Notes: generated from the sequence alone by a model not told the origin. Counted from the stretch's first letter, positions 47,004-56,921 are shown. The stretch: DNA of 64,000 nt from Psychrobacter sp. M13 (GCF_030718935.1 NZ_CP132194.1:1922001-1986000), one strand, 5' to 3'. Made by a program: numbers and translations.

Positions 47004-48263
47004 TTATTTAGAAAAACGCTGCGCATTGAAAGGTTCAACATCTACGGTTGTAGGCTTATCGTGAATCAGCTCTTCAACCAGACGACCCGTAATCGGCCCA
47101 AGTGTAAAGCCTTGATGACTGTGACCAAAGGCAAACCATAACTTATCATGTTTGAGCGCAGGGCCAATAACGGGCTTCATATCTGGCATACAAGGGCGCG
47201 ATCCTGCCCATGCTTCACTCTCAACCGCCTCGTCTAATGGCAAGATTTTTCGCGCTAGCTTGAGTACGGTCTTGAGCTGACCAAAATTCTTTGGTGCATC
47301 CATCGTGGTCATCTCAGCACCTGTTGTGATACGAATGCCTTGCTGCATCGGCCCCATCACAAAGCCTTTGTCCATGTCGAACATACTATGATGAATCGTA
47401 TTTTTGGCACTGACTTTGAAGTGCTGATGATAGCCACGCATAGGGAATAATGGCAAATTATAACCTAAGGGTTTGATCAACTCATTCGACCAAGGTCCTG
47501 CGGCTACTACCAAATCATCACAGTAATAAGTCTCGCTATCGGTGACGACTCTCCAGCCATTGTTATCGTTATCCGAATCAGGAGTAATCTCTTTAACGTT
47601 GGTTTCTTTTATTTCCCCTCCCATCTGCTCAAAGTTTTTAGCATAAGCTTTGACCAGTAAGCTTGGGTTAGACACCTGCCAAGAATTCAACCAATGAATA
47701 GCACCGACAAAGCCATCAAAGTTGGCATTTGGCTCCATAGCCTTAAGCTCATCTAAGCTCAGTACTTTATGCTCAACGCCCTGCTCGCGATCAAGGATAG
47801 CCGTATCAGCAGCTATCTTGAGCGTCTCATTGGAACGATGTAATTGCAGCCAGCCATCGCGAGTAATCAGCTCATCGGCACCTGAAGCCTCAATCATTGT
47901 CTGATGCTCACTGGTACAATGCTCAATCAGCGTTTGCCATTCACTCTCAATCTGCTTAACCATAGCAGGTGCTGAGTACTTCCAATACTTCAGTAAGGCT
48001 TGGTGATAACGCAAGATGGCTGGTATACGATAACGGATATCAGTGCCTTGATTGGGCATAACTCTGACCAATTCAGTAAGCTGACGCGGGAAAGGATGAG
48101 TATGGATCGCTTCACGTTGAATCAAGCCTGCATTACCGTAAGAGGTTTCAAGCCCTGGTAATTTGCGATCGAGCATCAAAACTTTTGAATTGTTTTTTTG
48201 TAGATGCCAAGCCGCAGAAGTACCAACCATGCCGGCACCGATAACAATAACGTCATAACGCAT
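47004..48263 (-). CDS. D-amino-acid dehydrogenase-like FAD oxidoreductase
   Basis: 419 residues of the DAO/DadA group: the FAD-binding loop VIVIGAGMVGTSAAWHLQK is at the N-terminus, followed by LMLDRKLPGLETSYGNAGLI; later LVVAAGPWSNELIKPLGYN and the C-terminal motif KLWFAFGHSHQGFTLGPITG. It oxidises a D-amino acid (or related amine) to the imino acid and passes electrons to the respiratory chain. The actual substrate is unknown. It is followed by ridA on the same strand. No signal peptide is present. Confidence 0.9.
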   Translation of the reverse strand: MRYDVIVIGAGMVGTSAAWHLQKNNSKVLMLDRKLPGLETSYGNAGLIQREAIHTHPFPRQLTELVRVMPNQGTDIRYRIPAILRYHQALLKYWKYSAPAMVKQIESEWQTLIEHCTSEHQTMIEASGADELITRDGWLQLHRSNETLKIAADTAILDREQGVEHKVLSLDELKAMEPNANFDGFVGAIHWLNSWQVSNPSLLVKAYAKNFEQMGGEIKETNVKEITPDSDNDNNGWRVVTDSETYYCDDLVVAAGPWSNELIKPLGYNLPLFPMRGYHQHFKVSAKNTIHHSMFDMDKGFVMGPMQQGIRITTGAEMTTMDAPKNFGQLKTVLKLARKILPLDEAVESEAWAGSRPCMPDMKPVIGPALKHDKLWFAFGHSHQGFTLGPITGRLVEELIHDKPTTVDVEPFNAQRFSK

Positions 48264-48815
48264 AACATATCCTTTTGAAGTACTAATAATAGGTATTAAA
48301 ATCTGATCAATGCTACCGCGGCTAATAATAGGGCAATAAATAAGGCAATAAATAATCGCTAACAGTAGCCATTCATATCTCTAAATGCAGAGGTGATAGT
48401 AACGCGAACTTATCAATTAGGGAACCCATATTTAACAGATATTTTTGTTACTCCATACTTTTAGTTATTGTTGATTATTTTGGTTAATGCGATTACTCAT
48501 TTATTAAGTTGACGATTGTTTTTAGATAAAAGCGCGCCTAGGTTAACGAAGATTTTGTAGGTGTTTTTGACTAGCTGTAACCCTATATAAAAAATGATAA
48601 CTTCTCATATTTATTGGCTATTAGTTGGCGCAATTATTGCAACATTTAACTAACAATATTTGGTTTGATTTTATTAAAACGCATAATAAAGTCGTTCAAA
48701 CTAGGGATATATAGGCTTTAGGCCAAAGTATACTGATAGACATTTACTGTTCTTATACACTATGCTTATATTAGTGATATATTTTAACTTAATAAAACAT
48801 CGAAGAGGTTATGAA
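48264..48815. other. 552-base AT-rich intergenic region
   Basis: Divergent promoter region between the dehydrogenase and the surface protein. A short direct repeat (ggcaataaata twice, near 48330-48355) is visible. I see no gene, and no strong hairpin. Confidence 0.5.
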
Positions 48816-50834
48816 ATGATAGTCAGGAAATACCTAGGTCTTCAGATACTACCAAAAGTGACTCTATTTGCTCTGTTAGCTGGGGCTGGCTTTAATTCCG
48901 CTCATGCAAATTTTGCATCCACTGCAACCTCTAGCCCAGGTACTTGCCCTATTAATCATAAAATGTATTACATCGGCGCAAACCCTCCCGCTTCGACTGT
49001 AGATAAACCTGTAACCTTTCAGGCACTTAATTGGACTGCTGGCAACTCTAGCCGAACTTTTGCATTTTCAGAAAGCTCAGGAGTTAAAAACTTTATAATC
49101 GAATTTCCTATTTTATTAGATTTGAATAACGGTTTTGGTGGTACTCCGCCATTTTATGGAAGCATAAATGGTGCTACTACTAATGGAATAAACTTGGTCC
49201 ATGATTCTCCATCAGCTAAAACAAACCATAGTCTAGATGTGAGTGTCAATAGATCAGTGAGTAAAGTGGGCTATAAGATACAAGATTTGGATTCTACGAT
49301 TAGTAGAAGGCGAGTGCCTTATATCGAAGAGGCTGATGTCTCTGCTAACCAAGGCCAATTAACTTTTAATTCAAACTTTCATACTAGAAATCCAGCGGGT
49401 GATGTCGTAACTGCCCGCTCAGGGGAGAACTGTGGTACTGGAGGATGTACGATAGATGCGAGTTGGACCTACAATCTTGCTAATATCGCTCTCAATATGA
49501 AGCATATCAATACCTTTACACAAACCGATAGCGCACACGCTGCTGCCTATTCTGACTTTTTCTTCTGTCTTGCCCCGCCAAAGTTAATTGTCAAAAAGCA
49601 ATTGAGTGGCCCTCGTGTCGCTAATAATGATCAGTTCAGTATAGCAGTGACAGGAGGCTCGATCGCTGCTAATAGCTTTACGACGTCAGGGACAGGTTCA
49701 GCCGTCAATAATAATAGTAGCGCAACGCTCAGCTTAAAAGAAAACACCAGCTATACCATTACCGAACGCCTAAGTAATAGCACAACGCTTGCTGATATAG
49801 CCAGTTATAACGCGACTTATACCTGCAATAACGAGACTACAGGTAGCATCGTCAACGTGTCTAGCGGATCAATGACCTATGATGCAAACAACAATACGCG
49901 CTCATTTACGCTGGCTAATGCTACCTATGGTGATGAAATTACTTGTACTATCACCAATAGTCCGAATTATGTGTTCTCAGGCATCGTCTTCAATGACAAC
50001 GGTGGTATCACAGCGAGTAGCAATAATAGACAAAATATATCGTCTACTTTTATAAATAACGGCAGCTACTTTAATGGTGTTTTTGATAATGCCACTGAAT
50101 CTGGTATCTATGACAGTAACTTACAAATACGTTTGACGAACTGTAATGGTAGTGACATCGCCACCACCTCATCCAATCCGCAACTGGTGTCCGACGTTCA
50201 AGCCACCAGAGGCAGATATAGCTTTACAGTACCAGCGAGCGCACTTACCAACATGACTAAGGTCTGTCTCATTGAGAATGAGCCAAGCTCATGGCCGTAT
50301 ACTATAGACACCACACCTAACAAGCGTGAGGTGACTTTGATCAACAATGTCTATAACTATAAGACTGAGAGTAACGGCTCTCGCAATCTAGACTTCGGTG
50401 AAGTACGAGCTGATAACGCCGCCTTAGTATTGATAAAATCACAGTACGTCCATGAGTGTAATAATAGTTTGAACTATCAAAGTGTTACTAATAGCACTGA
50501 TCCAACCGAAGGTTTTAGCATCAACCCTATCAGTGATATCAAGCCAGGTAACTGTATTGCTTATCGCATACAAGCTTATAATCGCGGTCATATCGGTCTT
50601 CAGCAGGTGCGCATTAGTGATGTGCTACAAACCTCCCCAGTCACTTCACGATTCCATCGACCAACGCCGCTATTCTTACCAACCTCTGTGACTAGCCCGA
50701 CCGTAGCTTATGATACTAATGGTACGATCCAATCCAATCTATTTAGCTTGGCGGCGACTCAGTCTACCGCAAATCAACCGACATCAGCTATACTATATTT
50801 CAATACGAAATATGGGACGACTGAAGCGCCATAA
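48816..50834 (+). CDS. secreted surface protein with prealbumin-like, SdrD_B-like and DUF11-like domains
   Basis: The frame opens at 48762, but ATG 48816 has a GAAGAGG binding site and gives a signal peptide ending in NSAHANF (about residue 32); the product is 672 residues. The N-terminal 220 residues are Ser/Asn-rich and beta-like. From LIVKKQLSGPRVANNDQFS a prealbumin-like repeat of about 120 residues follows, then an SdrD_B-like domain (FSGIVFNDNGG to LDFGEV) and a DUF11-like domain (NCIAYRIQAYNRGHIGLQQV). No transmembrane anchor, LPXTG or autotransporter barrel is visible. Base composition resembles the neighbours. A role in adhesion is inferred. Confidence 0.75.
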   Translation: MIVRKYLGLQILPKVTLFALLAGAGFNSAHANFASTATSSPGTCPINHKMYYIGANPPASTVDKPVTFQALNWTAGNSSRTFAFSESSGVKNFIIEFPILLDLNNGFGGTPPFYGSINGATTNGINLVHDSPSAKTNHSLDVSVNRSVSKVGYKIQDLDSTISRRRVPYIEEADVSANQGQLTFNSNFHTRNPAGDVVTARSGENCGTGGCTIDASWTYNLANIALNMKHINTFTQTDSAHAAAYSDFFFCLAPPKLIVKKQLSGPRVANNDQFSIAVTGGSIAANSFTTSGTGSAVNNNSSATLSLKENTSYTITERLSNSTTLADIASYNATYTCNNETTGSIVNVSSGSMTYDANNNTRSFTLANATYGDEITCTITNSPNYVFSGIVFNDNGGITASSNNRQNISSTFINNGSYFNGVFDNATESGIYDSNLQIRLTNCNGSDIATTSSNPQLVSDVQATRGRYSFTVPASALTNMTKVCLIENEPSSWPYTIDTTPNKREVTLINNVYNYKTESNGSRNLDFGEVRADNAALVLIKSQYVHECNNSLNYQSVTNSTDPTEGFSINPISDIKPGNCIAYRIQAYNRGHIGLQQVRISDVLQTSPVTSRFHRPTPLFLPTSVTSPTVAYDTNGTIQSNLFSLAATQSTANQPTSAILYFNTKYGTTEAP

Positions 50835-50977
50835 ACCAAATCAAGCTCTATCATTGGCAGATCAATAAGCTCACGATAGAGCTGACAGTTTGAGGTTTTT
50901 GGGTGATGTTTTGGTTTATAATGCAGCGCTATGAATATGCTATTCAAACGATGCAAAAATAGCGGGAGCAGCACCTA

Positions 50978-51322
50978 ATGAACCCTGTCCTAATTGGCTA
51001 CGGCTTTTTGATGCTGGCCATTATCTTTGAAGTGCTTGGCACAACCTTTTTGGTCAAGTCTGAGCAGTTCACTCGTCTAGTGCCTACCCTACTCACAGCC
51101 TTGCTGTATGTCTGCTCGTTCTACTTTTTGACTCAGACTTTAAGGACAATTCCACTAGGCATCGCTTATGCAATTTGGGGTGGTGTTGGTATTGTGCTGA
51201 CGGCTATCATTGGACTGGTTATATTCAAGCAAAGCATCGATATACCAGCGATTATCGGTATTGGTCTGATTATCTTGGGTGTGGTGGTGATTAATGTGTT
51301 CTCGCAGACGGTTGGGCATTAG
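50978..51322 (+). CDS. SMR-family multidrug efflux protein
   Basis: A 114-residue protein with four membrane helices and the EmrE/QacE signatures: the essential Glu in helix 1 (IIFEVLGTTFLVKSEQF), LRTIPLGIAYAIWGGVGIVL in helix 3 with the conserved Trp, and a Gly-rich last helix. It exports quaternary ammonium and other lipophilic cations in exchange for protons. GGGAGCAG precedes the ATG. It is monocistronic and convergent with the helicase gene. Confidence 0.93.
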   Translation: MNPVLIGYGFLMLAIIFEVLGTTFLVKSEQFTRLVPTLLTALLYVCSFYFLTQTLRTIPLGIAYAIWGGVGIVLTAIIGLVIFKQSIDIPAIIGIGLIILGVVVINVFSQTVGH

Positions 51323-51345
51323 GGTTTAATGATTATATCTATTTC

Positions 51346-53529
51346 CTACCACCAAACAGGATCACTACTCTCTTTATGCAATTTAGCTATTTCTATCTCA
51401 ACCTTATCCGCAGACAGCTCGGCGATAAATCGTGAGGGCTTATCAAAGTACCCTGAATAACTGGCAAAGTAATCAGGCGCAGTGAGATACAGGCGAGTTT
51501 TCGCACGACTACACGCCACATAGAATAGTTTACGCTCTTCCTCCAACTCCTCAAAGTCATCGATAGAGCGATGATGCGGAGTCATGCCATCGACCAGTGA
51601 ATTGACAAATACCACTGGCCACTCAAGACCTTTCGAGCTATGAATGGTCGAGATCGTGACTTTATCCTTATCATCACTATCCTTATTCACATTATCGGTT
51701 GCTGCGATTGAGTCATTGGGTGGATCAAGCGCTAAATTCTCTAAGAAATTATCGAGACTATTATGCTCATTGGCTAAATTTTTGAGTACGCGAAAATCCT
51801 CGGAGCGCTCGCGCCAATTTTCCTCAATCGTTTTTAGCAGTGGAATATAGAACTCTAAAATATCCTCAATGACGGTTTCAACGGACTCTGCTTGGCTAGC
51901 TTTGGTTAATACCGTATATAAAGGCTCAAGCTGAGCGCTTTTTTTGGTAAAGGCTTTAGCTCGCAATGGTTCAAATGAATTATTATCAGTGTTAATCGCT
52001 TGAGTCAATTTAGTAGCAGTCACTCCACCGACGCCACGAAACAGGGTCAAAATTCGATGCCAAGCGATCGCGTCATTTGGGTTGTAGAGTATTTTGACAA
52101 AAGCTAAGACGTCTTTTATATGCCGTCTCTCAACGAATTTAATACCACCAACGACGATAAAGGGAATATGGCGCTCCATCAGCTCTAACTGCACATAGTT
52201 AGATCCAAAAGAGGTACGACAGAGTATTGCAAAGTCTTTATAGTCATAGTCAGGCTTATGCTCAACGATTTTATTGGCGATATATTTCGCCTCACGGGTC
52301 TCATCACTTAGACGGCTAAATATAGGCTTTTGCCCTGCTATCGCCATATTAGAGTACAGCTGCTTTTGATAGCCAAGCGTAATCTGCTCCGATAAGCCAT
52401 TGATATAGTCGAGCACCGCAGGCGTGCTGCGATAATTTTGCTCCAGCTTAATCAATTGTGCTTCTGGATAAGTCTCACCAAACAGTAAGATATTCTCATA
52501 ATTAGCCCCGCGAAAGGCATAGATGCTTTGGTTATCATCACCGACGACCATGAGCGACACCGAAGCTGGCGCGGCAATAAGATCTATCAACTGCTTTTGC
52601 GGAATATTCGTATCTTGATATTCATCGACCATGATGTAGCGATAATTCTCTTGTAGCAGCGCTCTAAACTTACTGTTGGTTTTTAAATGGCTGACCACTT
52701 GACTAATAATGTCGTCAAAATCATAGAGGTGATTAGCGCGCTTATAAGTATGAAAATCAAGCGCTAACTGTTCAATAATAGGGATATGGATGGCGATATC
52801 GGGATAGTTAGTCTCAATCAGCTCACGAATATGAATACGGCGATTTCGAGAAGTTGAGAAGATATTTTGCAGCGTCTTTTTACGTGGGAACGCTTGTTTT
52901 TTAGTTTGCACAGGGTACTTTTTTTCTTTAAATATCAGATCTATCGCATCTTCACTATCAGCGGTATCTAAGATGGTAAAGCGCGGATTGATACCTAGCA
53001 GACCTGAGTACTGACGCAGTAGTCTATTACAGAATGAGTGAAAAGTGCCACTAGTAATATCATTTAAGGTTTTAGTCGTCGGTAGAACATCTTCGGATAA
53101 CTCATCGTCAGACAAGCGACTTGCCAGCAAAGTCTTGGCGCGACTTTTTATCTCGTTAGCTGATTTACGGGTAAAGGTCAATAGCAATATTTGCTTGGGC
53201 GCAATACCGTTTTCTAGTAGATAGCTGGTACGATAAGTCAAGGTTTTGGTCTTTCCCGAACCTGCCCCAGCTATCACTAAAACCTTACCGTCAATGGTAG
53301 TCGCAGCTAATAATTGATTGGGGTTTAGCTCGCTGGCGTAATCGACTTGTAAGCCTAAATCATGTCTTAAACGCTGCTCAAACAGCTTTTTATTCATATC
53401 AGCATCGGCATCAATTAGGTTAGCCTCTAGCTTCTCAATAGCTTGCTCTAAACGTGCCAGCTTTGGCTTGATATCAGCAAAGTTTTGTGGGTATTGATAA
53501 TTTTGGGTATCGAATAGAGTTGCGCTCAT
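51346..53529 (-). CDS. UvrD/Rep-type ATP-dependent DNA helicase
   Basis: 727 residues, a superfamily 1A helicase. In order: Q motif LNPNQLLAATTIDGKVLV, Walker A AGAGSGKTKTLTYR, LLTFTRKSANEIKSRA, Walker B MVDEYQDTN, VGDDNQSIYAFRGA, LEQNYRSTPAVLDYI, ISTIHSSKGLEWPVVFVN and RKLFYVACSRAKTRLYL. This is the full UvrD set without a nuclease domain, so it is not RecB or AddA. It differs from the canonical UvrD and Rep by its C-terminal ending and may be a paralogue. Its role in repair or replication restart is inferred. Confidence 0.92.
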   Translation of the reverse strand: MSATLFDTQNYQYPQNFADIKPKLARLEQAIEKLEANLIDADADMNKKLFEQRLRHDLGLQVDYASELNPNQLLAATTIDGKVLVIAGAGSGKTKTLTYRTSYLLENGIAPKQILLLTFTRKSANEIKSRAKTLLASRLSDDELSEDVLPTTKTLNDITSGTFHSFCNRLLRQYSGLLGINPRFTILDTADSEDAIDLIFKEKKYPVQTKKQAFPRKKTLQNIFSTSRNRRIHIRELIETNYPDIAIHIPIIEQLALDFHTYKRANHLYDFDDIISQVVSHLKTNSKFRALLQENYRYIMVDEYQDTNIPQKQLIDLIAAPASVSLMVVGDDNQSIYAFRGANYENILLFGETYPEAQLIKLEQNYRSTPAVLDYINGLSEQITLGYQKQLYSNMAIAGQKPIFSRLSDETREAKYIANKIVEHKPDYDYKDFAILCRTSFGSNYVQLELMERHIPFIVVGGIKFVERRHIKDVLAFVKILYNPNDAIAWHRILTLFRGVGGVTATKLTQAINTDNNSFEPLRAKAFTKKSAQLEPLYTVLTKASQAESVETVIEDILEFYIPLLKTIEENWRERSEDFRVLKNLANEHNSLDNFLENLALDPPNDSIAATDNVNKDSDDKDKVTISTIHSSKGLEWPVVFVNSLVDGMTPHHRSIDDFEELEEERKLFYVACSRAKTRLYLTAPDYFASYSGYFDKPSRFIAELSADKVEIEIAKLHKESSDPVWW

Positions 53530-53588
53530 TATTGATAGTTACCTTGCGGTTTTAGGTTTTAATATTTTAGGCTTTAATAGTTTAGGTG

Positions 53589-55160
53589 TTAATATTCTAA
53601 GTTTTTGGCACTGGTCATAGCTTTAATCACGTCATTAGGCAAATATATATCTGACAAGTGCGCATTAGGATAGTGCTGATTTATCCAATTTTTATAAGTA
53701 TTTACGCTTAGCTTATCACAATATGCTAAATACAAAACCTGCATCGCGATACTACGTGAGAACCCCATCACACAATGAAAATTAATTAAAGTAAGAGGCA
53801 CTTGCGATAAGTTATGATTAGCCTCATTGCTCTTATTAATTAAACTATCTATCTGCTTAAATAAACCACCTAATAGTGGCACATCTGCTCGACTAAACGG
53901 TTGTAAATCTAGTAACGGCAGATATAAGTAATGCGTATTAACGGTCTGAACACGGTCTTTATCTATAACAGTATTAAGCTTTGATAAATGACTATTAATC
54001 TCTGCGGCTACATCAACCACGATTAGCTGGCTAGCTTCCCTGTTATCATTCATTGATCTATAGCTAATTGGCATAAAACTATTGATAAATTTAGCTGATG
54101 ATAAGCGGGCACTTGCAGAGACTAGCACCTTGTTATCAATCGTATGCCAAAGGGTACTGTTAACCATTTCACTTTGTTTATTAGCAAAATAAAGCTGACC
54201 TAAATGCGACATTATTTTATAGGCTAATAAAACAGGTGCAAAAGCTAACCAAGTGCTTAGCGTTAATTTGCCAACGCTGTTTTTACGCAAATAACGTTGA
54301 TTGACTTCAATATTATTCGCTTGATAGAGCCATGACAGCAGCATAAAACTAGCCAGCCAATAGCAGGCAAAGGCTATGCTAAAATATTTAATAGCAAAAT
54401 ATTTGTCTATAAAAAAACTAGCGATAGCTATTAATAAAAACCCGCCCATGCCAACTGTTAGATATTTAAGTACCAAGGCGCTTTGTAATTTATGCACGAT
54501 AAGCAGAACTATACCAGCCAGCACAAACCCACCTACTATATCGAGCAGATGATGCTGATAAGTAAATACCGTTGAGGCAATGATTAAAATACAGACTATG
54601 GATAGTGCTAAACGATAGATGACTAATCGCCACTTATATCGACTATACTTTTTATTAACTACGCTCCACAAGGACACGCCAAGTAGCAGCGCATAAGTGA
54701 CATGTAAGGATGGCAGCTGATTAAAGGGCTTATCGGTCGCGTTTAAAAACTGATAGCCAAAGGCCGTCCAATCCATCGTTAATGGACGAATAAAACTAAA
54801 ACGCGCTGGGATTAAATAGAAGACTAAGCAGGCCAATAAAGTGGCGACGATCAAACGCGCGCTCAATACGGATAGCTGGCGTGCAGTACGTACCATAAAA
54901 AAGCTGGCAATGAATACTATCATTGACCAGCTATAAGGCACTATCATGGCAGGTTTAAAAGGTATTGTGCTATCGATAGTTATCGCTAAGCTATGAATAC
55001 GCTCAGGATAACGATCAAAAACTGCGGCGCTATAGGTATTGGTTAAGGTATAAAATATGGCGAATAATAGTAACGCTATTATTAAATGCTGTACGCGTAA
55101 TGATAACTTTACCTTATCTTTATCAATACTAAGCTCGTTATTCCAGCTCTCATTTACCAT
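53589..55160 (-). CDS. membrane PAP2-type lipid phosphatase fused to a dual-specificity protein tyrosine phosphatase
   Basis: 523 residues with two catalytic parts. Residues about 25-310 form a polytopic membrane domain with PAP2_3-type motifs: RFSFIRPLTMDW, QLPSLHVTYALLLG and YQHHLLDIVGG (the His...Asp pair). The C-terminal 170 residues are soluble and contain a CX5R loop, HCVMGFSRS with Cys463, preceded by an Asp-bearing loop (LPLLDLQPF), the pattern of dual-specificity phosphatases. Both active sites look intact. Located between a helicase and an NlpD-like gene, it may process envelope lipids or lipid phosphates and signals, by inference. Confidence 0.8.
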   Translation of the reverse strand: MVNESWNNELSIDKDKVKLSLRVQHLIIALLLFAIFYTLTNTYSAAVFDRYPERIHSLAITIDSTIPFKPAMIVPYSWSMIVFIASFFMVRTARQLSVLSARLIVATLLACLVFYLIPARFSFIRPLTMDWTAFGYQFLNATDKPFNQLPSLHVTYALLLGVSLWSVVNKKYSRYKWRLVIYRLALSIVCILIIASTVFTYQHHLLDIVGGFVLAGIVLLIVHKLQSALVLKYLTVGMGGFLLIAIASFFIDKYFAIKYFSIAFACYWLASFMLLSWLYQANNIEVNQRYLRKNSVGKLTLSTWLAFAPVLLAYKIMSHLGQLYFANKQSEMVNSTLWHTIDNKVLVSASARLSSAKFINSFMPISYRSMNDNREASQLIVVDVAAEINSHLSKLNTVIDKDRVQTVNTHYLYLPLLDLQPFSRADVPLLGGLFKQIDSLINKSNEANHNLSQVPLTLINFHCVMGFSRSIAMQVLYLAYCDKLSVNTYKNWINQHYPNAHLSDIYLPNDVIKAMTSAKNLEY

Positions 55161-55178
55161 AAATCATACTACTATCAA

Positions 55179-55988
55179 CTAACGACCCAGTACAGATCTT
55201 GGATCGATAGGATTGCCATTTAGACGCACTTGAAACTCTAAGCCGACTTGATTGGACTGACCGCTGCTGCCCATAGTAGCGACGCGCTGACCTTTTTGAA
55301 CCTGCTCACCCTCTTTGACTAATAGCTGGGTATTATGCGCATAAGCGGTAATATAATTATCGCTATGGCGGATCATAATCAAGTTGCCATACTCTGAGAG
55401 ACCGTTGCCAGAATACAGCACCGTACCGCCTTGGCTGGCTACGACTGGATCGCCAACCTTACCTGCAAACCACATGCCCATATTACCTGCTGAGGCGTCA
55501 AAGTTGCGCACTACTTGGTTGGTACTTGGATAATCATAGCCTGAGGTGGAGTTGGCCGTGTTTTCATAGGCAGGGGCTGCTGGTGCTTGGTTTTGTACTG
55601 GCGCAGTATAAACGGGCGCTGAATTGACAGGCTGACGATTGCTATTGTTGTTCGCATTGTTGTTATAGATACTGGCTACCGCTTGATTGCCTTGCCATAG
55701 TACGAGCCTCTGGCCGCTATAAATAGTATATTTACTATCGAGACCATTCATAGCACCGATTTGACGGTAGCTTAAGCGGTAGCGCTCAGCTATTTGACTG
55801 ACCGTATCACCACGTTTTACCACATAATAGTTAGGCACTCCTTGGCTATTGGTGATGATAGTAGGGCCTGACTGATTGTTTTGATAAGTGGGTTTAGTGG
55901 CACAGCCGCTCATAGTAAGGATGCTAATAGCAAACGCACTTGTCAGGGTTGCTGTTGCTAATGATGAGCCAAGGGAGAATCTTTTCAT
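55179..55988 (-). CDS. nlpD: NlpD-like LysM/LytM lipoprotein
   Basis: 269 residues. A lipoprotein signal with lipobox TMSGC (Cys29) is followed by one LysM domain (about 52-97: YYVVKRGDTVSQIAERYRLS), an Asn/Pro/Ala-rich linker, and a C-terminal LytM (M23) domain. In the latter the HxH zinc motif is replaced by Val-Gly-Leu-Glu (NQVGLEFQVRLNG), so it is likely catalytically inactive, as in NlpD and EnvC, which activate amidases during cell separation. It lies directly downstream of surE on the minus strand. No rpoS gene follows. Confidence 0.88.
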   Translation of the reverse strand: MKRFSLGSSLATATLTSAFAISILTMSGCATKPTYQNNQSGPTIITNSQGVPNYYVVKRGDTVSQIAERYRLSYRQIGAMNGLDSKYTIYSGQRLVLWQGNQAVASIYNNNANNNSNRQPVNSAPVYTAPVQNQAPAAPAYENTANSTSGYDYPSTNQVVRNFDASAGNMGMWFAGKVGDPVVASQGGTVLYSGNGLSEYGNLIMIRHSDNYITAYAHNTQLLVKEGEQVQKGQRVATMGSSGQSNQVGLEFQVRLNGNPIDPRSVLGR

Positions 55989-56120
55989 ACGAGGTGTCCT
56001 ATTTTTTTACATTGTTTTCTACATGAGTTATTACTGGTAAATTTGCTATATTTAGAGGCACTTAAGTATAGCAGTTAGTGTTTTTATTAGGGGCTGCATA
56101 GGCATTGACTTAACACTGTT

Positions 56121-56921
56121 TTATAACGTCAAAGCCGACAGCTTAGCTAAGGCGTCTATTGGGGTATGATGTATTCTAACAGGCGATAAGCTAATAAAGC
56201 CATCTGCTATCGCTTGAATATCGGTATCATTGGCTGATGTTGCCAAAATCATGGCGGTAGATCTGACATATGGCACCTTACGCAAACACAGCCAATAAGC
56301 CTCGCGCCCTCTAGGGTCAAGCATACAATGCACAGGATTAGCGATTGAGCTATGACCTAAACTTGTTACTTTGCGCCCCTTAATATCAGCACTACTGGCG
56401 ACATCTGGAATGTTAACATTCAATACATGATAGGGCATCTGTTTGATAGTCTTTAATATAGAGGTCTCGGTAATGAGCGCAACGATTTGCGCGGCGGCCA
56501 TCCGATAACGACTATATTGATCTGCTCTGCTATGACTTGCACCAACTAAAGAAGTCGCTATCGCTGGGACGCCAAATAATTGAGCGCTCAAAGCGGCGCC
56601 AAAGGTGCCTGAGAATAGCACATCCTGCCCAAGATTAGCGCCTGAATTAATCCCAGTAATCACGCAGTCAAAATCAGTCGCGCAATAGAGCTGCTGCAGG
56701 GCTAAATAAATACAATCGGCAGGCGTACCATTGACCGCTATAAACCCTGATTCTAGCGTTTGTGTATATAGCGGTTGCGAGATATTCAGCGCACTAGCAC
56801 AGCCACTTTGCTCAGTATCAGGAGCGACGACAGTGACCGATCCTATTTTGGATAGCGCTTCGTATAATGCGCGCAAACCTGGCGCATGCACACCGTCATC
56901 ATTACTGATCAAAAACTTCAT
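56121..56921 (-). CDS. surE: 5'/3'-nucleotidase SurE
   Basis: 266 residues. A metal-dependent phosphatase for nucleoside monophosphates and other phosphate esters. The metal site is ISNDDGVHAPGLRALYEAL at the N-terminus, followed by VAPDTEQSGCASALN, VNGTPADCIYLAL and SGINSGANLGQDVLFSGTFGAAL. It lies upstream of nlpD with a 132-base gap. The usual neighbour pcm is absent, and the surE-nlpD pair lacks rpoS here. Confidence 0.95.
   Translation of the reverse strand: MKFLISNDDGVHAPGLRALYEALSKIGSVTVVAPDTEQSGCASALNISQPLYTQTLESGFIAVNGTPADCIYLALQQLYCATDFDCVITGINSGANLGQDVLFSGTFGAALSAQLFGVPAIATSLVGASHSRADQYSRYRMAAAQIVALITETSILKTIKQMPYHVLNVNIPDVASSADIKGRKVTSLGHSSIANPVHCMLDPRGREAYWLCLRKVPYVRSTAMILATSANDTDIQAIADGFISLSPVRIHHTPIDALAKLSALTL

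Noticed and set aside
50852..50893. AGCTCTATC/GATAGAGCT inverted repeat after the surface protein gene
   Set aside because: The loop is over 20 bases and no T-run follows at once, so it is a weak terminator candidate at best.
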